From: BRH-c54 sp965284565
GTDB lineage: Bacteria; Bacteroidota; Bacteroidia; Flavobacteriales_E; Vicingaceae
Direction of reading: 5' to 3'
DNA length: 64,000 bases
Assembly: GCA_965284565.1 (NCBI GenBank)
Contig: OZ260100.1
Coordinates: 62,001 to 126,000 of the forward strand
The position numbers and the translations under genes were made by a program. The notes under the pieces were generated by a model. It was not told where the DNA came from, made no database searches, and worked only from the letters and a program-made list of their open reading frames with translations. Below, piece after piece: positions 17,687 through 26,492 of the stretch (its first letter is position 1; each line of letters opens with the position of its first letter).

Positions 17687-20600
17687 TTCTCTTCTGATTT
17701 TGAGTTAGACAAAAAGTACACTATTGGCACAATGAAAATGTTGAGTAGTGTAGATGTGAGCAATCCTCCTAAAATTACTTTTGCCATAGGACTTTGAATT
17801 TCGTTTCCAGGCAAATCACCAGCAATAGCTAATGGAATCAACGCCAGACCTGCCGTTAGTGCAGTCATTAAAATTGGACTTAAACGGTCTTTTGAACCTT
17901 GAATAATGGTGTCATATAAGTTCAATCCTTCTTCTTGTAAGGTTTTGTAATGCGACACCAATAAAATACCATTTCGAGTAGCTACTCCAAAAAGAGTAAT
18001 AAATCCAATTATAGCAGGAATACTTAAAATACTACTGGTAAAGTAGATGCTTAAAACACCTCCGATAAGTGCTAAAGGCAGATTTAATAATACAATTCCT
18101 GCAATTTTCACAGATTTGAATTCTTGAAACAGCAATAAGAAAATCACTAATAAAGAAAGTAGTGATGTTGCCATCAACGTTTTGGATGCCTCCGCTTCTG
18201 CTTTAAATTGTCCGCCATATTCAATATGATAGCCTTCGGGCAACTGGATTTTTTCATAAATTCTTTTCTGAATTTCTTCTACCGCACTCTTTTGGTCACG
18301 CCCAACAACATTCACAGAAACAACAGTCTTTCGTTCTACATTTTCCCTATTTATCGTGTTTGGCCCTGATGTGCTTAACACATCAGCAACATAATGCAGA
18401 GGTATTTTCTGTCCGTCTTCTGTGTCAATAAGAACATTTTCTATATCTTCTATTTTCGACCTGCTTTCTTTATCTAATCGCACGATTAAATCAAAAGTTT
18501 TAGCATCTTCATAAATGTCAGATACCTTTTCTCCTGCAATGGCAGCATCAATAAATTCATTAAATGCACCGATGGTAATACCGTAATGATTCAATAAATC
18601 TCGCTTGGCTTTTATTTGAATTTGTGGAATTTCTACCTGTTGTTCCACACTTATATCTACCAATCCTTCAACACCTTCAATTTCATTTTTGATTTGGTTG
18701 GAAAGTGAAAACAATTTATTCAGGTCATTTCCAAAAATCTTGATAGCAATATTGGCACGAGTTCCCGATAGCATATGGTCTATACGATGACCAATAGGTT
18801 GACCGATGGTAATATTCGCACCCGTTACACCTGTGAGTTTTTCTCTTACATCTTCCATAAAATCTGCACGGCTTCTATCGCTCAAAGTAAAAGGAGCATC
18901 AATTTCAGAAGCATTTACACCTTGTGCGTGTTCATCCAATTCTGCCCTTCCTGTTCTTCTTGTTGTTATGTTTATTTCAGGGACAGTAAGTAAAACTTTT
19001 TCAACATTTACGCCTATTTTATTGCTTTCTTCTAATGAAATTCCGGGCAAACTCACTGCACTTACCACCAATGAGCCTTCGTTAAATTCAGGCAAAAAAC
19101 TTCTACCCAATTGAGTGAATGCTAAAAGTGCTATAAGGAACAATCCTATACTGGAGAAAACTACCGATTTTTTCCAACGCATTGCTTTTTCCAATAATCT
19201 GCTGTAGATTTTTTGCAATCGTTCTACCAACCAACTTTCTTTATGTTGCTTTGTCAGCATCTTATCATTGGTAAGTAAATAACTGCAAAGAACAGGAGTT
19301 AGCGTAATAGAAACAACCAACGAAGCCAATAAAGCAACAATAAAAGCAATACCAAGGGGAGCTAATAATTTTCCTTCCATACCCGAAAGGAAAAATAAAG
19401 GCAAAAATGCTACGATAATGATGAACGTTGCATTGATAATGGAATGTCTTATTTCAAATGAAGCATCAAAAATGACTTTTAGTTTGTTGGTTTGTTGTTG
19501 AATAGGTTTTTTGGCATTTTCTTTCAATCGCTTAAACACATTTTCAACATCAATAATTGCATCATCTACTAAATCGCCAATGGCAATCGCCATACCACCT
19601 AAACTCATTGTATTAATAGTAAATCCCAACCATTTTAAAGTAAGAATGGCTACTATTAAAGATATAGGAATAGCTACAAGGGAAATGGCTGTTGCTCGCC
19701 AATTCATTAAGAACAAAAAGAGAATGATGATTACAAAAGCAGTTCCTTCCAACAATACTTTTTGGATATTGCTAATGGATGCATTGATAAAATCTGCCTG
19801 TCTGAAAATGTTGGTATTGATGTGAATATCACCTGGCAGGTTTTTCTGCATATCAGCCACTGCTTCATCAATTTTGTCTGTCAGTTCAAGCGTGTTGGTG
19901 GCAGGTTGTTTCATTACAGTCATAATAACTGCCGGATTTCCTTTTAGCGAACCATCACCAATTTTTGGTGCAGCACCTATTTTTATTTCTGCTACATCCT
20001 CAATTTTTATCGGATTTCCATCAATACGTTTTATAACTGTCTTGCCTAATTCATCCACAGAATTAGTTCTACCAATTCCTTTGATGATATATTCATTTCC
20101 ATACTGATTGATAAAACCACCTGATGAATTGCCATTTGCTTCTTCACTTGCTTTGAGCAATTCTGGAAGTGAGACATTATAATGCTTCATTTTGGTAGGA
20201 GATGCCAATACTTGATATTGCTTATATTCGCCACCAATCACAATTACTTGTGCTACACCACCAGTCGCCAGTAATCTTGGGCGTATCGTCCAATCGGCAA
20301 TGGTTCGTAAATCCATTTGATTAGTGGAATCAGCCGTTAAGCTAATAAGCATTATTTCGCCCATAATGCTCGATTGTGGAGCAAGTGTAGGATTACCAAC
20401 GCCATTGGGCAATTTTTCGCCAATGACACTTATTTTTTCATTGACAATCTGCCGAGCTTTAAAAATGTCGGTATTCCATTCGAACTCCACCCAAACAATA
20501 GAAATCCCTGCCGAAGATGAACTGCGAACCCTTCGGACATTCGTTGCACCATTTACAAATGTTTCAATAGGAAATGTAACGAGTTTCTCGACTTCCTCTG

Positions 20601-20772
20601 GAGCCATACCGTGTGCTTCGGTAAGCACAACTACGGTTGGAGCAGTAAGGTCAGGAAATACGTCCACTTCCATTTTTGTGGCTACAAACGAGCCAAACAC
20701 AATCAACACCACTGAAGCTACTACAATAAGCAGGCGGTTGTTGAGAGCGAAATGTATTGTTTTGTTTAACAT
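17683..20772 (-). CDS. CusA/CzcA family heavy-metal RND efflux permease
   Basis: This is the inner-membrane proton-driven pump of a CBA-type metal exporter, 1,029 residues with 12 expected membrane spans. Family motifs are the N-terminal VDVFPDLTAPTVVVLTEAHG and the PEEVEKLVTFPIE block, the TM4 region GDLVDDAIIDVENVFKRLKE with the acidic relay, and the periplasmic GRAELDEHAQGVNASEID segment. Length and layout fit the HME-RND family. The metal is not certain; Zn, Co, Ni, Cd, Cu and Ag are all possible, and the His-rich neighbours favour a divalent metal or copper. Confidence 0.93.
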   Translation of the reverse strand: MLNKTIHFALNNRLLIVVASVVLIVFGSFVATKMEVDVFPDLTAPTVVVLTEAHGMAPEEVEKLVTFPIETFVNGATNVRRVRSSSSAGISIVWVEFEWNTDIFKARQIVNEKISVIGEKLPNGVGNPTLAPQSSIMGEIMLISLTADSTNQMDLRTIADWTIRPRLLATGGVAQVIVIGGEYKQYQVLASPTKMKHYNVSLPELLKASEEANGNSSGGFINQYGNEYIIKGIGRTNSVDELGKTVIKRIDGNPIKIEDVAEIKIGAAPKIGDGSLKGNPAVIMTVMKQPATNTLELTDKIDEAVADMQKNLPGDIHINTNIFRQADFINASISNIQKVLLEGTAFVIIILFLFLMNWRATAISLVAIPISLIVAILTLKWLGFTINTMSLGGMAIAIGDLVDDAIIDVENVFKRLKENAKKPIQQQTNKLKVIFDASFEIRHSIINATFIIIVAFLPLFFLSGMEGKLLAPLGIAFIVALLASLVVSITLTPVLCSYLLTNDKMLTKQHKESWLVERLQKIYSRLLEKAMRWKKSVVFSSIGLFLIALLAFTQLGRSFLPEFNEGSLVVSAVSLPGISLEESNKIGVNVEKVLLTVPEINITTRRTGRAELDEHAQGVNASEIDAPFTLSDRSRADFMEDVREKLTGVTGANITIGQPIGHRIDHMLSGTRANIAIKIFGNDLNKLFSLSNQIKNEIEGVEGLVDISVEQQVEIPQIQIKAKRDLLNHYGITIGAFNEFIDAAIAGEKVSDIYEDAKTFDLIVRLDKESRSKIEDIENVLIDTEDGQKIPLHYVADVLSTSGPNTINRENVERKTVVSVNVVGRDQKSAVEEIQKRIYEKIQLPEGYHIEYGGQFKAEAEASKTLMATSLLSLLVIFLLLFQEFKSVKIAGIVLLNLPLALIGGVLSIYFTSSILSIPAIIGFITLFGVATRNGILLVSHYKTLQEEGLNLYDTIIQGSKDRLSPILMTALTAGLALIPLAIAGDLPGNEIQSPMAKVILGGLLTSTLLNIFIVPIVYFLSNSKSEEK

Positions 20773-20792
20773 AGTTGAAATTTTGAATTTTA

Positions 20793-20837
20793 AATGTTGA
20801 ATTTTAAATGGGCTATAAACTTTTAAAATTCAACATT
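20793..20837. repeat. 16-bp perfect inverted repeat between cusB- and cusA-like genes
   Basis: AATGTTGAATTTTAAA and its exact reverse complement are separated by 13 bases in the 83-base gap between the adaptor and permease genes. In RNA this makes a long AU-rich hairpin without a T-run. It may be a processing or stabilising element that sets the ratio of adaptor to pump. Confidence 0.7.
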
Positions 20838-20855
20838 CATCATTTAACATTTCTT

Positions 20856-22361
20856 CTAGTGTTCATGCCCATGCGCAGGCAGTTCTCCAGATGCAGACGA
20901 AAGTTTAATTTGATAAGCTCCCTTAGTTACCATCCGTTCACCTTCGCTAACACCTGAAAGCACCTGTACACTTTCTCCATCACTTGCACCAATTTTTATT
21001 TCTCGCTTTTGAAAGCTTTCGCCACCTAATTGCACATATACATAGAAATTTCCTTGCTCTTCCATTAATGCTGAAACTGGAATTATCAAAGTATTCGGAA
21101 TAGGAGTAGATTTTAAAAAGACTTCTGCCGCAGAACCTGAAATAAGATTTCCTTTGTTGTCAATTTCAAAAGTGATTGGGAGAAAAGCTGAATTGCCTGC
21201 GGTGCTTTTTCCGTAGGAAACAATTTTTCCGTTTAATATTTTCGTATCGAATACCTCTTCAGAACCAATCGGTTTAAAATTTGCAGATGAAATAGTTGGT
21301 AGCTTGCTGAAATATTTTTGCGAAACACTTGCTTGCAGAATCAACTTTTTATTTTTAGAAACCACAGCAAGGGGTGTTCCTGTTTCTACAAACTGACCTT
21401 CATTTACCAAAATGTTTTTTACAAATCCATCCATTGGAGAACTAATTGTTTGCCCAACTGTCGAGTAGTTTTTAGCAATAACATTAAAAACGGTTTGTGC
21501 ATTTTCAAAAGCATTTTTTGCTTGTAAAAAGGCTGCTTCCGAAATAATTTTATCGTTTACCAATTCTTTCGCTCGCTCAAAATCAGCTTTGGTTTTATCA
21601 TAGTTGGCTTTTGCTTCTATGTAATTTGCGTCCAAATTATTCTCGGTAAGGTTACCTCCTGAAATGGTAAATAAAGATGTGTTTTGTGATACTTCTGAAC
21701 CGATTATAGTTTTGTTTCCAGTAAAATTTACAATTCCACTTGCTCCTGCCGTCACCACCATTTCATCACCGGGGGCAGAAAGTATTTCTCCACTTGTTTT
21801 GATGATGTCGGAAAAAGCTGTTTTGACTACAGGAACATTGGCAAATTCTACTTTCCAGGCTTGTTCTTTGAGATAAACTATTTCATCCGATACCGTTGTT
21901 TCTACTTGATTTTCCATTGCAGAATGTTCGTCTGTATATACTGTAATGTTATCAATAACTATTTGGTCGGTATAACTTGCTGTTTTGATATCAAAAATAA
22001 GTTTCCCTTTTCCTGCATTTTTTGGAACTAAACCCAACCTAAAAATTCCTGGTGAACTTGCAGAGTCGGATCTGTTGCGAATGCCGCTATCACCTAAAAT
22101 AAGGCTAACAGTTACCTTACCTTTAGTTAAGGGCAGAAACTGTTCTCCTAAAATGGTAAAGTGAGCAGCAAAATTAGATTTGCTACCTACGACCAATGGT
22201 TTAAACTCTACAAAAAGTTCTGTTTTATCAGAGTAAACTGTATAAACAAGTGGCTCTAAACTGGCTGTTCCGTGTTCGTGACCGTGTTCATCTGCCATTT
22301 TATCGGTACAGCCGACAAAAAACAAAGTAAACACAGTCATCAAAATTGATGTTGTCTTCAT
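20856..22361 (-). CDS. CusB/CzcB-like periplasmic adaptor (RND membrane fusion protein)
   Basis: This adaptor links the RND pump to the outer-membrane channel. The 501-residue product is a lipoprotein (signal ending LFFVGCTDK) with a His-rich start (DEHGHEHG) and a His-rich end (ELPAHGHEH). An N-terminal beta domain (about 30-150) of the type found in Bacteroidota CzcB proteins precedes the lipoyl/barrel-sandwich and alpha-hairpin region (AKANYDKTKADFERAKELVN) and the beta-barrel domain (LIIPVSALMEEQGNFYVYVQ). It is the second gene of the minus-strand operon, after a small His-rich lipoprotein. Confidence 0.92.
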   Translation of the reverse strand: MKTTSILMTVFTLFFVGCTDKMADEHGHEHGTASLEPLVYTVYSDKTELFVEFKPLVVGSKSNFAAHFTILGEQFLPLTKGKVTVSLILGDSGIRNRSDSASSPGIFRLGLVPKNAGKGKLIFDIKTASYTDQIVIDNITVYTDEHSAMENQVETTVSDEIVYLKEQAWKVEFANVPVVKTAFSDIIKTSGEILSAPGDEMVVTAGASGIVNFTGNKTIIGSEVSQNTSLFTISGGNLTENNLDANYIEAKANYDKTKADFERAKELVNDKIISEAAFLQAKNAFENAQTVFNVIAKNYSTVGQTISSPMDGFVKNILVNEGQFVETGTPLAVVSKNKKLILQASVSQKYFSKLPTISSANFKPIGSEEVFDTKILNGKIVSYGKSTAGNSAFLPITFEIDNKGNLISGSAAEVFLKSTPIPNTLIIPVSALMEEQGNFYVYVQLGGESFQKREIKIGASDGESVQVLSGVSEGERMVTKGAYQIKLSSASGELPAHGHEH

Positions 22362-22382
22362 TATATAAGAATTTAAGGATGA

Positions 22383-22646
22383 TTAATGCTTATGACTGCC
22401 GTCTTCATGACTATGTCCGTGTTCCTTTTCTGTTTTTACAGCAGAACTATCGCTTTCTACCTTAAATTCCTCTTGATGATGTTCTTCATCATGATGGTTT
22501 TCGTGTGTCGAGCCATCTTCATGTTCGTGTGTTCCTGTGGCATGCTCGTGAGCTTCACCATCGTGAGAATGTTCATTGTTTTTTTTGTCGCTACATCCAG
22601 CAAACAAAAGGGCTACTATAGCCAATGATAATATAGATTTCTTCAT
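22383..22646 (-). CDS. small His-rich lipoprotein, probable periplasmic metal binder
   Basis: This 87-residue protein has a lipoprotein signal (lipobox LLFAGC at residues 13-18) followed by a hydrophilic tail very rich in His, Glu and Asp (for example HSHDGEAHEHATGTHEHEDG), ending HGHSHEDGSHKH. No fold is recognised. It starts the efflux operon, 21 bases before the adaptor gene. Such low-complexity His clusters commonly bind Zn, Ni, Co or Cu. A role as a metal buffer or donor for the pump is inferred from position and composition. Confidence 0.85.
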   Translation of the reverse strand: MKKSILSLAIVALLFAGCSDKKNNEHSHDGEAHEHATGTHEHEDGSTHENHHDEEHHQEEFKVESDSSAVKTEKEHGHSHEDGSHKH

Positions 22647-22737
22647 CGTTTAAATTTTTTGAATTGAGTAAAATTAAAAAACCACTTGTTAAATGATTAA
22701 ACAAGCGAAAACTATCCTTTTGAAAAACGAAAGGATA

Positions 22738-23199
22738 TTAAACGATGAAAACGGGAGGTGCTCTTAACCCCGAGGGAAGGAAAATTTGCGAATTGTAATA
22801 AGCTGCAATGAAAGGTGGTGCATTTTGCCTAACCTCAATAATTGCCTGCTTAAAAATAAAATTTGAAATACGCACTGCTATAAATTGTGGGGGTTGCTTA
22901 GAAAAATTGTCAACAGAACTATGGTTAGTTAAAAAAGTCAATCCTTCCACACCATGTTCTATAATCGAAAAGAGATGTTTCCAATCATCACTTTCATCCT
23001 CTGTATCATTATCATCATCAGCATCAGTATTATTATCGTGATGATGTCCGTCACTATGGTGATGATGCCCATCGCTATGGTGATGTGATGTTACATTCTG
23101 CTCAAAATCATAGTTATGGTGATGCTCAATAAAATCATGTCCAAGCATTATTGCAAGTGCAGAATACAACATTAATATGGAAGCAAATCTTTTAAACAT
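22738..23199 (-). CDS. His-rich exported/membrane protein of the metal-efflux cluster
   Basis: This 153-residue protein, started at the ATG at 23199, has a signal or anchor segment (residues about 1-20, containing LYSALAIMLGHDFIEHHH). It continues with a His cluster (SHHHSDGHHHHSDGHHHD), an Asp/Glu run, and a C-terminal part ending with the hydrophobic APPVFIV. An in-frame TTG at 23208 would add three residues and is rejected. Similar small proteins with C-terminal RAPP motifs occur upstream of Bacteroidota CBA operons. It is likely a metal sensor or binder, but the function is not established. Confidence 0.8.
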   Translation of the reverse strand: MFKRFASILMLYSALAIMLGHDFIEHHHNYDFEQNVTSHHHSDGHHHHSDGHHHDNNTDADDDNDTEDESDDWKHLFSIIEHGVEGLTFLTNHSSVDNFSKQPPQFIAVRISNFIFKQAIIEVRQNAPPFIAAYYNSQIFLPSGLRAPPVFIV

Positions 23200-23261
23200 T
23201 AGTTTCAAATGTACGATTATTTTTTTATAACTTGTTTATTAGTAATTAATAAAAAGAAAAA

Positions 23262-23355
23262 TTAGCTTACATGCTTTCTTTACTATTAGACAGAAACAAC
23301 CCAAATAACAAACAAGAATTGTTTGAATAAAGAGATGCTCTAAAAAATTATTAAT
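23262..23355 (+). pseudogene. right copy of direct repeat: decayed 3' end of the 129-residue gene
   Basis: This 94-base stretch repeats 16354-16447 with five substitutions and no gaps. In the parental frame it reads LAYMLSLLLDRNNPNNKQEL then FE followed by TAA, because the TAC codon of the intact gene has become a stop, and then RDALKNY and the normal stop. There is no start codon or 5' part. It is a remnant created when the intervening 6.9 kb arrived or was duplicated. Confidence 0.93.
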
Positions 23356-23472
23356 GAAATAATTTCATTAATAAACGATTATTTATATTTTTACTTTACG
23401 AAGTCCTTAAAAGCTTTCATAAACACACTTTTTATCAAATCAATTTAACTGAATTATTAATTACCACCTATT

Positions 23473-24012
23473 ATGACAGATATTTATCAAGCTGAAACAT
23501 TAATTACACCTCCAGTTAATTGCACACACTGCAAAGTAGAAATAAAAACCGAAGCTGTTTTTTGTCCGTCTTGTGGTTACCCTGAAAAAGGAACAGATTT
23601 AGAGAAATCTAAGTTTATTGCTAACAGTATAATGAATAAAAACGAGCATTTTGATGCCGATAAAAAAGTAAAATCTGCCAGAAATACATTATACATTTTA
23701 GCTGCCGCCACATTTGTTTTAAACTTTATTCAAACAACTTACCAGCATGAAGACCTTTCCATTTTTATAGTTGGACTTATCCTTTCCGTTTCTTTTTTAG
23801 TTTTAGGTGTATGGTCGAAAAAAAAGCCATTGGCTGCTCTTTTATCTGCCTTGCTCTTATACATTACTTTAATTATTTTAAATGGCATTTTAGATCCTAC
23901 AACACTTTATCAAGGTATTCTTTGGAAAGTTTTAATTATATCTTATTTAGGTAAAGGTGTTTATTCTGCAAACGCATACCAGAAACAAATAGAAGATAAT
24001 GGAAATCAATAA
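23473..24012 (+). CDS. zinc-ribbon membrane protein, unknown function
   Basis: This 179-residue protein begins with a rubredoxin-like zinc ribbon (CTHCKVEIKTEAVFCPSCGY, two CxxC pairs at about residues 18-36), followed by a soluble linker and four hydrophobic segments (about 73-90, 97-115, 120-140 and 148-165). The C-terminus is hydrophilic. It overlaps the next gene by 14 bases, and that gene also begins with a zinc ribbon and is membrane-bound, so the two probably act together. No catalytic motif is visible. Function unknown. Confidence 0.85.
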   Translation: MTDIYQAETLITPPVNCTHCKVEIKTEAVFCPSCGYPEKGTDLEKSKFIANSIMNKNEHFDADKKVKSARNTLYILAAATFVLNFIQTTYQHEDLSIFIVGLILSVSFLVLGVWSKKKPLAALLSALLLYITLIILNGILDPTTLYQGILWKVLIISYLGKGVYSANAYQKQIEDNGNQ

Positions 24013-24760
24013 TTCATTCCTATGTCCTAGTTGTAGTTTTAAAGTTGACAACACAATGAATTTTTGTGATAAATGTGGTAATGCATTAAAACAAACAGAT
24101 GAATCTCATAAAAAGTTTATTACAAAATCAATTGTTTTTTACTTAAGCTTTATTGGTTTTCTTGTTTTTTATTATTTTTTTCAACCAGAATATAATACCT
24201 TAACTAGCGAAATAATACTTAATAGTGTTTTTATTGTATTCGTTTTGTTTTTTTGTTTTTTGGATTTAAAAAAAATAATCCCTCTATTTTCATTAAAACA
24301 AATTCCCATAATAGTATATGTTTTAACTTTTCTTTTTCCGATATTTAGTACTATTATTGTCTTTATTTCTATTGGTTGGCTCAACCAAAGTTTAGGATTC
24401 GAAAACGAAAATTTATTTAGTTCTTATGCTTATTATAGTACCCCTTATATTTGGGCTTTTTTGTTTACGGCTTTAGTGCCTGCTATTTTTGAAGAATTAG
24501 CCTTTAGAGGTTATTTGTTTAATCAACTTATTCAAATTTTAACGCCTAAAAATACGATAATTGTTTCTTCATTTCTTTTTGCTTTAATGCATTTATCAGT
24601 ACTTTCATTAATATGGATACTGCCTTTTGGAATAATACTTGGCTTTTTGAGATTAAAATATAACACCTTATGGTTGGGCATTGCAATACACTTTATTCAT
24701 AATAGTTTAATGTTAATTATTGATATAGCTTACCCTGATTTACTTAATAACATTATATAA
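23999..24760 (+). CDS. zinc-ribbon CPBP family intramembrane metalloprotease
   Basis: This 253-residue protein starts with a zinc ribbon (CPSCSFKVDNTMNFCDKCGN) and continues with about seven membrane spans. The CPBP (CAAX protease/bacteriocin-processing) motifs are all present: EELAFRGY (EExxxR) near residue 167, FALMHLS (FxxxH) near 195, and HFIHNS (HxxxN/B) near 233. Family members cleave prenylated or other membrane substrates and some give bacteriocin immunity. It is translationally coupled to the preceding zinc-ribbon protein. The substrate is unknown. Confidence 0.88.
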   Translation: MEINNSFLCPSCSFKVDNTMNFCDKCGNALKQTDESHKKFITKSIVFYLSFIGFLVFYYFFQPEYNTLTSEIILNSVFIVFVLFFCFLDLKKIIPLFSLKQIPIIVYVLTFLFPIFSTIIVFISIGWLNQSLGFENENLFSSYAYYSTPYIWAFLFTALVPAIFEELAFRGYLFNQLIQILTPKNTIIVSSFLFALMHLSVLSLIWILPFGIILGFLRLKYNTLWLGIAIHFIHNSLMLIIDIAYPDLLNNII

Positions 24761-24776
24761 CTTAGGTATCAAAAAA

Positions 24777-26042
24777 CTAAGAACTACTCTTAGACTTATT
24801 CGTTCTCCAGTTATTTCTATTGTTGTTATTGTTCTTTGGTTTAGCCTGTTGTTGTTGCCTGTTATTGCCTTGTGGCTTTTTATCTGGCATTAGCTCCTCT
24901 TTACTCGCATCTGCATAAGGATGAGTGGAAACTACTGGAATTTTTTGCTTAATTAATTTTTCAATGTCTTTTAAGTAAGGTCTTTCTTCTATATTACAAA
25001 AAGAGATAGAAATACCACTGGCACTTGCTCTTCCTGTCCTGCCAATTCGGTGTACATAGGTTTCTGGTACATTTGGCAAATCATAATTAATTACCAAGGC
25101 TAAGTCGGAAATATCAATACCACGAGCAGCAATATCGGTAGCTACTAGTACTTTTGTTTTTCCTTCTTTAAAATTACTCAATGCTCGTTGCCTTGCATTT
25201 TGAGACTTATTTCCATGTATGGCTTCGGCTGTAATTTTAGCTTTTGATAATACCTTAACTACTTTATCAGCTCCGTGTTTGGTTCTTGCAAATACCAATG
25301 TAGATACTGCATTTTCTTCTTTTAATACATGCACCAATAGTTTTGTTTTGTCTGCTTTACTTACAAAATAAACGGCTTGCCCTACTCTTTCGGCAGTGGC
25401 TTGCTCTGGTTTAACAGTAACGCTTTCATAGTTACCTAAAATCTTACCCGAAAGCTCCACTATAGTTTTAGGCATGGTTGCAGAGAAAAACAAAGACTGA
25501 CGTTTTACAGGAAGCTTGGTAATTAGCTTTTTAATATCGTGAACAAATCCCATGTCTAGCATTTGATCGGCTTCATCTAATACAAAGTATTCTACATTTT
25601 TAAGCGAAATAAATCCTTGATTCATTAAATCTAATAAACGACCTGGTGTTGCTACCAACACATCAACCCCTCTTCTTAAGGCATTGGTTTGCGAACCTTG
25701 TTTTATACCGCCAAAAATTACGGTATTACGAATGTCTGTATGTTCACCATACTCCGTAAAATTATCTGCAATTTGTATTGCCAACTCTCTTGTTGGTGTA
25801 ACTACTAATGCTTTTATCTGGCGTTGATTTCTGTTTCGAGTTTTATCTAAATACAAATGTTGTAAAATAGGTATAGCGAAAGCAGCTGTTTTTCCTGTTC
25901 CTGTTTGAGCACAGCCTAATAAATCTTTACCTTTTAATAAAATAGGAATAGCTTGTTCTTGAATTGGTGTTGGATGAGTGTATCCTTTTTCTTGTAATGC
26001 CTTTAAAATAGGCTCTATTACTTCTAGTTCTTTAAATGTCAT
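24777..26042 (-). CDS. DEAD-box RNA helicase, RhlE-like
   Basis: This is an ATP-dependent RNA helicase of 421 residues when started at the ATG at 26042 (MTFKELEVIEPILKALQEKG). An upstream TTG three codons earlier is rejected. Motifs in order are the Q motif (HPTPIQEQAIP), motif I AQTGTGKTAAF, Ia PTRELA, II DEAD, III SAT, IV-V (LVFARTKHGAD, ATDIAARGIDI) and VI HRIGRTGR. The C-terminal tail is a basic, Asn/Gln-rich low-complexity segment typical of RhlE-type cold-adaptation and ribosome-assembly helicases. It converges on the CPBP gene with only 16 bases between the stops. Confidence 0.96.
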   Translation of the reverse strand: MTFKELEVIEPILKALQEKGYTHPTPIQEQAIPILLKGKDLLGCAQTGTGKTAAFAIPILQHLYLDKTRNRNQRQIKALVVTPTRELAIQIADNFTEYGEHTDIRNTVIFGGIKQGSQTNALRRGVDVLVATPGRLLDLMNQGFISLKNVEYFVLDEADQMLDMGFVHDIKKLITKLPVKRQSLFFSATMPKTIVELSGKILGNYESVTVKPEQATAERVGQAVYFVSKADKTKLLVHVLKEENAVSTLVFARTKHGADKVVKVLSKAKITAEAIHGNKSQNARQRALSNFKEGKTKVLVATDIAARGIDISDLALVINYDLPNVPETYVHRIGRTGRASASGISISFCNIEERPYLKDIEKLIKQKIPVVSTHPYADASKEELMPDKKPQGNNRQQQQAKPKNNNNNRNNWRTNKSKSSS

Positions 26043-26492
26043 ATACTGCAAAAGTAGGTTATTTTGTTGGATAAAGTTGTTTTTGCAGGTGGGATATTTT
26101 CTAATTCAATAACGATCTAAACTATTAAAACAAAACATTAAAACTACCTAATATTATTGTGTTTTAGCCATCTTGTTAAGTATATAAATTGTTATAGTTT
26201 TATAATTATACGCTCTTTTTCTTGATAAAAAGAGCCAAAAATCAAGAACAAACACCAAATCCTTTGTAATCTCTTCCCACAAGTCCATTGCATTTCCTAG
26301 TCCGATTACTCCGGATTTCGCACCGTTTGTTCATTTGCCCTCGCTCGGGTAATAGGTGTTAGTGATTAATTTTTTATAATTAAACCCCTCCCACCCTAAA
26401 CAAACAATTTTTTGTTAAAAACACGTTATCTTCATAAGGAATTGGCTCAATTTTAGCCTTAATTTTATAGCTTATCAATTTAATTGGATTTC
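26043..26492. other. 450-base divergent intergenic region with repetitive hairpin element
   Basis: No coding sequence was found between the divergent helicase and GH3 genes. The stretch 26212-26248 contains a hairpin whose loop can pair with downstream bases (listed separately). The following 26260-26365 (containing CGGATTTCGCACCGTTTG and CCCTCGCTCGGG) has higher GC than its surroundings and looks like a dispersed repeat remnant. Promoters for both flanking genes must lie here. Confidence 0.6.
26212..26248. repeat. REP-like hairpin with possible pseudoknot
   Basis: GCTCTTTTT pairs perfectly with AAAAAGAGC around the loop CTTGAT, and that loop is complementary to ATCAAG at 26241-26246. I recall sequences with the CTTGAT...ATCAAG pattern as common dispersed repeats in Bacteroidota genomes. 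Confidence 0.6.

Noticed and set aside
18775..20800. Plus-strand open frames across the RND permease
   Set aside because: They are antisense to a complete conserved permease and have Ser/Thr-rich shadow composition.
23262..23355. A functional small gene in the right-hand repeat
   Set aside because: It lacks a start codon and has an in-frame stop. It is a 3' fragment of the 129-residue gene.
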